Source: Campylobacterales bacterium (GTDB taxonomy: Bacteria; Campylobacterota; Campylobacteria; Campylobacterales; JACAEZ01). Taken from it: a stretch of DNA of 9,260 nucleotides. The notes under the pieces were generated by a model. The model made no database searches, was not told the DNA's origin, and saw nothing but the letters and a program-made list of their open reading frames with translations. The position numbers and the translations under genes are program-made. The stretch covers positions 1-9,260 of the forward strand of contig JACAEZ010000067.1 in assembly GCA_013388565.1 (NCBI GenBank). Reading direction: 5' to 3'. Shown here piece after piece: positions 5,669 through 9,260 of this stretch; the first letter of the stretch is position 1; each line of letters opens with the position of its first letter.

Positions 5669-6139
5669 CTAAAAAATTGTTTCAAACTCTTCAAAATTTT
5701 GTCTAATCGCTTCATATAAAACAACAGATACAGCAGTTGCTAAGTTTATACTTCTAGTTTTTTCACTCATTGGAATTTTTATCATATTTAATTCATTATT
5801 TTTCATTAAATTTATATCAAGTCCTGCATCTTCTCTTCCAAAATATAAAAAATCATTTGGTTGAAATTTTGCTTGAAAATGGTATTTTATAGCTTTTGTT
5901 GTAGCAAAAAAGTGTCTATCATCTATTGGGTACTTTTCTAAAAATTCATCAATGCTTTCATGAACTTCTATATTTAAATCTTTCCAATAATCAAGTCCTG
6001 CTCGTTTTAGTGCTTTTTCGCTCATGTCAAAACCTATGGGTTTTACGATATGAAGTTTAGAGTTTGTAGCTACACAAAGTCTGCCTATATTTCCTGTATT
6101 TGGTGGTATTTGTGGATTTACTAAAACTATATTAAACAT
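5669..6139 (-). CDS. trmL: tRNA (cytidine/uridine-34 2'-O)-methyltransferase TrmL
   Basis: SPOUT-class enzyme that methylates the 2'-OH of the wobble nucleotide (position 34) in certain leucine tRNAs using S-adenosylmethionine; cytoplasmic, acts as a dimer. The 156-residue product has all three SPOUT motifs of the TrmL/YibK group: NPQIPPNTGNIGRLC (8-22), the knot loop YFGREDAGL (99-107), and IPMSEKTRSINLATAVSVVL (122-141) with the knot-forming SINLA stretch. Length is typical (about 155). The ATG is at 6139-6137 on the minus strand. It is the last gene of the minus-strand operon, three bases after the ferredoxin-like gene, and converges on the small plus-strand ORF. No damage is seen. Confidence 0.94.
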   Translation of the reverse strand: MFNIVLVNPQIPPNTGNIGRLCVATNSKLHIVKPIGFDMSEKALKRAGLDYWKDLNIEVHESIDEFLEKYPIDDRHFFATTKAIKYHFQAKFQPNDFLYFGREDAGLDINLMKNNELNMIKIPMSEKTRSINLATAVSVVLYEAIRQNFEEFETIF

Positions 6140-6142
6140 TTT

Positions 6143-7216
6143 TTAACCTTCAAGTTCTGCTGCTGTTTTGAAAAAGTGGTCATAATTTTGTGTAAAATCA
6201 ATACATCTATCACAAATCTTTTTTCCACCTTTGTATGAAAATGGGGCTTTACATTCGGTGCAAACTGCTATTTCATGTTTGATTAAAACTCGTGCTTTGT
6301 CGTATGCAAACTCTAAAATATCAAACCCATTTATATCTTCAAATGCTTTTGGTTTGCAAATATCACTGCAAATATTGCAATTTATACATTTACCAATTTG
6401 AAAAAATATGCTTAATTTATCCCCACTGTGGCTTAAAGCTCCTGTTGGACAAAATTGGATACATTCAGCACAATTTGTACATTTTTCAAAAACTATACTT
6501 TTATTTGAATAAAAGTTGTATGGATTTGCTATTTTAATACCTTCATGAACATCTAATAGAGTTTTTAAAGCAGATTTTAATAGTTTCAATTTTAATGGTG
6601 TACTTTTTGACTCATGTGTTTTTAAGTTATCTTTTACATTTTCACCATCTTTATCTATAACTTTATTTACAAACTGCTTAATAATTTCTCTTTTTGCTTT
6701 AATTTTAACATCTGTTTTGAGTTCAAAAGTTGGCTCTTTTTCTAGTTCTTTTAAAAATTCTTTGGCTATTGATATATTTTTTTCTATATTTTCTAAAACT
6801 TTTCCATTTTTATTATGTTCACACTCTTTACATGAGGATATATCAAAATCACAACTATTTTTAAATACTCCTAAATAGATAAAATGGTGTATGTCAAAAG
6901 AGTTTAAACATGGAATATTTATATTACATGAAAGAAGTTTTTCATCTTTTTTAGAAAAATTTTGTATAAACTCATTTGGTTCAAAATCACACAAACTTAA
7001 AGCTTCACTTGGACAAACTCCTAAGCAACTACCACAAAATGTACATTTTAACTCATTTATATATAGTTTATTTCTAATAAATTCAAATGCTTCATGAGAG
7101 CATATATTTATACACTCTTTACAATCATTATGAAAATACTCATTTCTTAAACAGTTTAGTCTATTAAATTTGAATACTCCTGCTTGTTGTGTATATTTTA
7201 TATTCTCTTGTATCAT
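6143..7216 (-). CDS. Multi-cluster 4Fe-4S ferredoxin-like protein with C-terminal zinc-ribbon-like motif
   Basis: A soluble 357-residue protein with four candidate 4Fe-4S sites in two pairs. N-terminal: C22, C32, C35, C39 (atypical wide first spacing) and CTFCGSCLGVCP (C58, C61, C64, C68). C-terminal: CTNCAECIQFCP (C246, C249, C252, C256) and CINCNICSDIC (C277, C280, C283, C287). The middle has another Cys group (C97, C103, C122, C129, C132 with SSCKECEHN) and a charged helical linker (140-225). The end has CTEC...CDRC (319-338), a possible zinc ribbon. No signal peptide or membrane span, so cytoplasmic electron transfer is likely. Such proteins are often annotated only as ferredoxin in Campylobacterota; some similar ones sit in formate dehydrogenase clusters, but nothing here shows that link. 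The ATG overlaps the xseA stop (ATGA); trmL follows after three bases. Partner unknown. Confidence 0.85.
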   Translation of the reverse strand: MIQENIKYTQQAGVFKFNRLNCLRNEYFHNDCKECINICSHEAFEFIRNKLYINELKCTFCGSCLGVCPSEALSLCDFEPNEFIQNFSKKDEKLLSCNINIPCLNSFDIHHFIYLGVFKNSCDFDISSCKECEHNKNGKVLENIEKNISIAKEFLKELEKEPTFELKTDVKIKAKREIIKQFVNKVIDKDGENVKDNLKTHESKSTPLKLKLLKSALKTLLDVHEGIKIANPYNFYSNKSIVFEKCTNCAECIQFCPTGALSHSGDKLSIFFQIGKCINCNICSDICKPKAFEDINGFDILEFAYDKARVLIKHEIAVCTECKAPFSYKGGKKICDRCIDFTQNYDHFFKTAAELEG

Positions 7217-8478
7217 TTTTTCCCTTTCATTTTTGTTTTTGACAAACTTTTTGCTTCGATGATATAATTTATATCTTCTAAAACAAATATTTCATCAACT
7301 TTTATATCTTTTAATCCGACGATTTTTTGATTTTTTACTATTTGTGCATATCCTGTTTTTGTTTTATGTGTTGGATTATTTGATTCATATAGTGCTTTTA
7401 GTGAGTTTAATTGTTGAAATTTATTGTTTATTGCAGAGTTAAACATTGTTGAAAGATTGGCTTTTAGCTCAAAAATAGGTTTTTCAAAATTGTTTAAATT
7501 GTACTGTTTAATTTTATTAAATCTAGTTGCTAATTGAGTTATCTCATCTCTCATTTTAGCCATTTTATTCTCTATAGAGTTTCTTAAAAACTGCTCTTTG
7601 AGTGAATTTATCTCTTTTGATTTTAAATCAATTATCTGTTTAAATCTATTTTCAAATTGATTGATTAGTGTATCTATATAGATTAAATACTCATATTTAT
7701 CTCTTAAAATCATCTCTATTGCAGCTGATGGTGTTGGAGCCCTTAGGTCTGCTACAAAATCACTTATTAAATAATCGACTTCATGACCTACTGCTGAAAT
7801 AATTGGAGTTTTTGCTTCAAAAATTGCTTTTGCGACAATTTCTTCATTAAAACCCCATAAATCTTCTATACTTCCGCCACCTCGACCAACAATTATCACA
7901 TCTGCTTTTAAAGTGTCTGCTTTTTTTATACTGTTAGCTATATCAATTGCACAATTTTCACCTTGCACAATTGTATCTATTAATGTTATTTTAATTAAAT
8001 TCCATCTTTTTTGTGCAACTTTTAGCATATCTTGAATAGCTGCACCTGTACTTGATGAAACTATTGCTACATGAGAGATAATTTTTGGTATCTCTTTTTT
8101 ATATTTTTTATCAAAATAACCCATTTTTTCTAATTTTTCTTTCAACTGTTCATAGGCTAATGCCAAAGAGCCGATACCTACAGGCTCTATTTTAAAACAG
8201 TTGAGATTATATTCACCTCTTGGAGTATAAATAGAGATTGCTCCATCTGCTATAATTTGCATTCCCTCTTCAAGTTTAAATTTTAATCTTGAAGCATTTC
8301 CTTTGAAAAGTGTGCATTTTATTGATGAATTTTCATCTTTTAGAGAAAAGTAGATATGTCCGCTGGAGTGGTATGTTAGATTTGAAATCTCACCAGCAAC
8401 TACAACTTTATAAAATGTAGCTTCCAGTAGAGATTTTATCTGATTATTTATCTCTGTTACACTAAGTGGTGAATGCAA
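7213..8478 (-). CDS. xseA: Exodeoxyribonuclease VII large subunit
   Basis: Catalytic subunit of exonuclease VII, which with XseB degrades single-stranded DNA to oligonucleotides. The 421-residue length is in the normal range. An N-terminal OB-fold DNA-binding domain spans about 1-100 (SSGHIYFSLKDENSSIKC, 38-55). The catalytic domain holds GRGGGSIEDLWGFNEE (198-213), ISAVGHEVDYLISDFVAD (227-244) with the conserved GHE.D, and RAPTPSAAIE (246-255). A long coiled-coil region (about 265-365) and a short C-terminal segment follow. The start is a TTG at 8478-8476, giving the usual family start HSPLSVTEIN, with AAAAGG about six bases upstream inside the ubiE end. It begins one base after the ubiE stop, and its own stop overlaps the ferredoxin-like start. 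The small subunit xseB is not in the window. Confidence 0.95.
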   Translation of the reverse strand: MHSPLSVTEINNQIKSLLEATFYKVVVAGEISNLTYHSSGHIYFSLKDENSSIKCTLFKGNASRLKFKLEEGMQIIADGAISIYTPRGEYNLNCFKIEPVGIGSLALAYEQLKEKLEKMGYFDKKYKKEIPKIISHVAIVSSSTGAAIQDMLKVAQKRWNLIKITLIDTIVQGENCAIDIANSIKKADTLKADVIIVGRGGGSIEDLWGFNEEIVAKAIFEAKTPIISAVGHEVDYLISDFVADLRAPTPSAAIEMILRDKYEYLIYIDTLINQFENRFKQIIDLKSKEINSLKEQFLRNSIENKMAKMRDEITQLATRFNKIKQYNLNNFEKPIFELKANLSTMFNSAINNKFQQLNSLKALYESNNPTHKTKTGYAQIVKNQKIVGLKDIKVDEIFVLEDINYIIEAKSLSKTKMKGKK

Positions 8479-8479
8479 A

Positions 8480-9190
8480 TTATACCTTTTGAGAAATTAA
8501 TAGTGTAGATATGTCAAATGAGAAACTTTTTTGATATTTTGTGATAAAACCAATCTCTTGCAACTCATCTCTCATCATTTTTGCACTTAAAAAGTTATCA
8601 ATTGAGTCTGGTAGATATTGGTATGCTTCATAGTTTTTACTAACAAGTCCACCGATTTTTGGCAATATCTTTTTCATATAAAACTCTCTTAATTTTGACC
8701 TAAAATCATCTTTCTCATTTTTTGTGAACTCTAAAATGACCAATAAACCATTTGGTTTTAAAACTCTTCTAAACTCTTTGAAAGCGTCTATTCTGTCTAT
8801 AACATTTCTAATTCCGTATGAGATACTGATAATATCAACACTCTCATCTTCAAATGGTAAATTTGTAGCACTTGATAGAGTAAATGAAAATTGTGGGAGT
8901 TTTTGTTTTGCAACATCTAACATCCCACTGCTTGGGTCTATTCCATGAATAGTTTTTACATCTATTTTATTTTTATTAGCTCTTTTTTGCCAATATTCAC
9001 ACATATCACCAGTTCCACATGCAACATCTGCAATTATCTCAATGCTATTTTTATCATAGAATTTATAAGCTAAATCACAAGCCATTCTTCTCCAGCTTTT
9101 ATCAACTCCAAAACTTAAAACTCTATTTGTTATATCATATGTTTTTGATATTTCATTAAACATTGAAATAATTTTTTGCTGTTTTTCCAT
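8480..9190 (-). CDS. ubiE: Demethylmenaquinone/ubiquinone C-methyltransferase UbiE (MenG)
   Basis: S-adenosylmethionine-dependent enzyme that adds the ring C-methyl group in the last step of menaquinone synthesis (ubiquinone in other bacteria); membrane-associated from the cytoplasmic side. The 236-residue product is of normal length and carries the UbiE signatures: FNEISKTYDITNRVLSFGVD (11-30), SAM motif I DVACGTGDM (55-63), GIDPSSGML (83-91), SISYGIRNV (122-130), RRVLKPNGLLVILEFT (141-156) and YQYLPDSI near residues 190-197. Campylobacterota respire with menaquinones, so MenG activity is the likely role. The ATG at 9190-9188 has AGAGAGG about nine bases upstream. It follows the partial gene by six bases and precedes xseA by one, the same ubiE-xseA order that is found in Campylobacter. 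Confidence 0.95.
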   Translation of the reverse strand: MEKQQKIISMFNEISKTYDITNRVLSFGVDKSWRRMACDLAYKFYDKNSIEIIADVACGTGDMCEYWQKRANKNKIDVKTIHGIDPSSGMLDVAKQKLPQFSFTLSSATNLPFEDESVDIISISYGIRNVIDRIDAFKEFRRVLKPNGLLVILEFTKNEKDDFRSKLREFYMKKILPKIGGLVSKNYEAYQYLPDSIDNFLSAKMMRDELQEIGFITKYQKSFSFDISTLLISQKV

Positions 9191-9196
9191 TAAATT

Positions 9197-9260
9197 TTAA
9201 CCTCTCTTTTTTGACCAAATGATTAATTCTGTGCTATTTTTATACTCATGAATAATATCA
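9197..9260 (-). CDS. C-terminal end of an unidentified gene upstream of ubiE (partial)
   Basis: The minus strand enters the window in an open frame that reads DIIHEYKNSTELIIWSKKRG and stops at TAA (rc of 9197-9199), six bases before the ubiE ATG. The ubiE ribosome binding site overlaps the last codons, typical of an operon junction. With only about 20 residues present, the family cannot be named. Coding is likely because the frame is open to the window edge and the spacing matches the rest of the operon. Confidence 0.5.
   Translation of the reverse strand, partial: DIIHEYKNSTELIIWSKKRG

Noticed and set aside
8724..8948. Plus-strand open frame inside ubiE
   Set aside because: It is antisense to conserved UbiE motifs and has no family resemblance.

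Overview
The window looks like a chromosomal segment from a low-GC Campylobacterota bacterium, most like Arcobacter and its relatives. The evidence is the very AT-rich coding sequence, the close family resemblance of the ubiE, xseA and trmL products, and a molybdate locus that carries a small TOBE-domain gene between modA and modB. The organism call is inference from protein style and gene order; no database search was possible.

Left part (1-3626, plus strand). A broken transposase remnant on the minus strand sits at the left edge. It is followed by a well-formed sigma70-type promoter and a compact molybdate operon: modE (molybdate-responsive repressor), modA (periplasmic molybdate-binding protein), an MNT-type nucleotidyltransferase gene, a HEPN-domain gene, a small tandem-TOBE gene and modB (permease). 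Most genes overlap by a few bases, so they are probably co-transcribed and partly translationally coupled. The MNT/HEPN pair resembles a MntA-HepT toxin-antitoxin module lodged inside the mod operon. The MNT reading frame has an in-frame TAA at codon 12, while the HEPN partner keeps its complete RX4HXY motif. The ATPase gene modC, expected after modB, is absent from the window.

Middle (3627-5650). About 420 bases of gene debris follow modB, including a recognisable, frameshifted XRE-type regulator remnant on the minus strand. Next is an orphan membrane histidine-kinase-like gene whose phospho-acceptor box and ATP-lid glycines are altered, so it may be a pseudokinase. A 28-codon ORF with a near-perfect Shine-Dalgarno sequence follows.

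Right part (5669-9260, minus strand). A tight operon reads leftwards: the end of an unidentified gene, ubiE (menaquinone/ubiquinone C-methyltransferase), xseA (exodeoxyribonuclease VII large subunit), a four-cluster ferredoxin-like protein, and trmL (tRNA 2'-O-methyltransferase). Gaps run from 6 bases down to a 4-base overlap. This is ordinary housekeeping sequence apart from the ferredoxin-like protein, whose partner is unknown.

The most interesting features are in the mod locus: a toxin-like HEPN gene under probable molybdate control with a disabled partner, tandem operator-like repeats over the promoter, loss of modC from its expected place, and a degenerate kinase beyond it.
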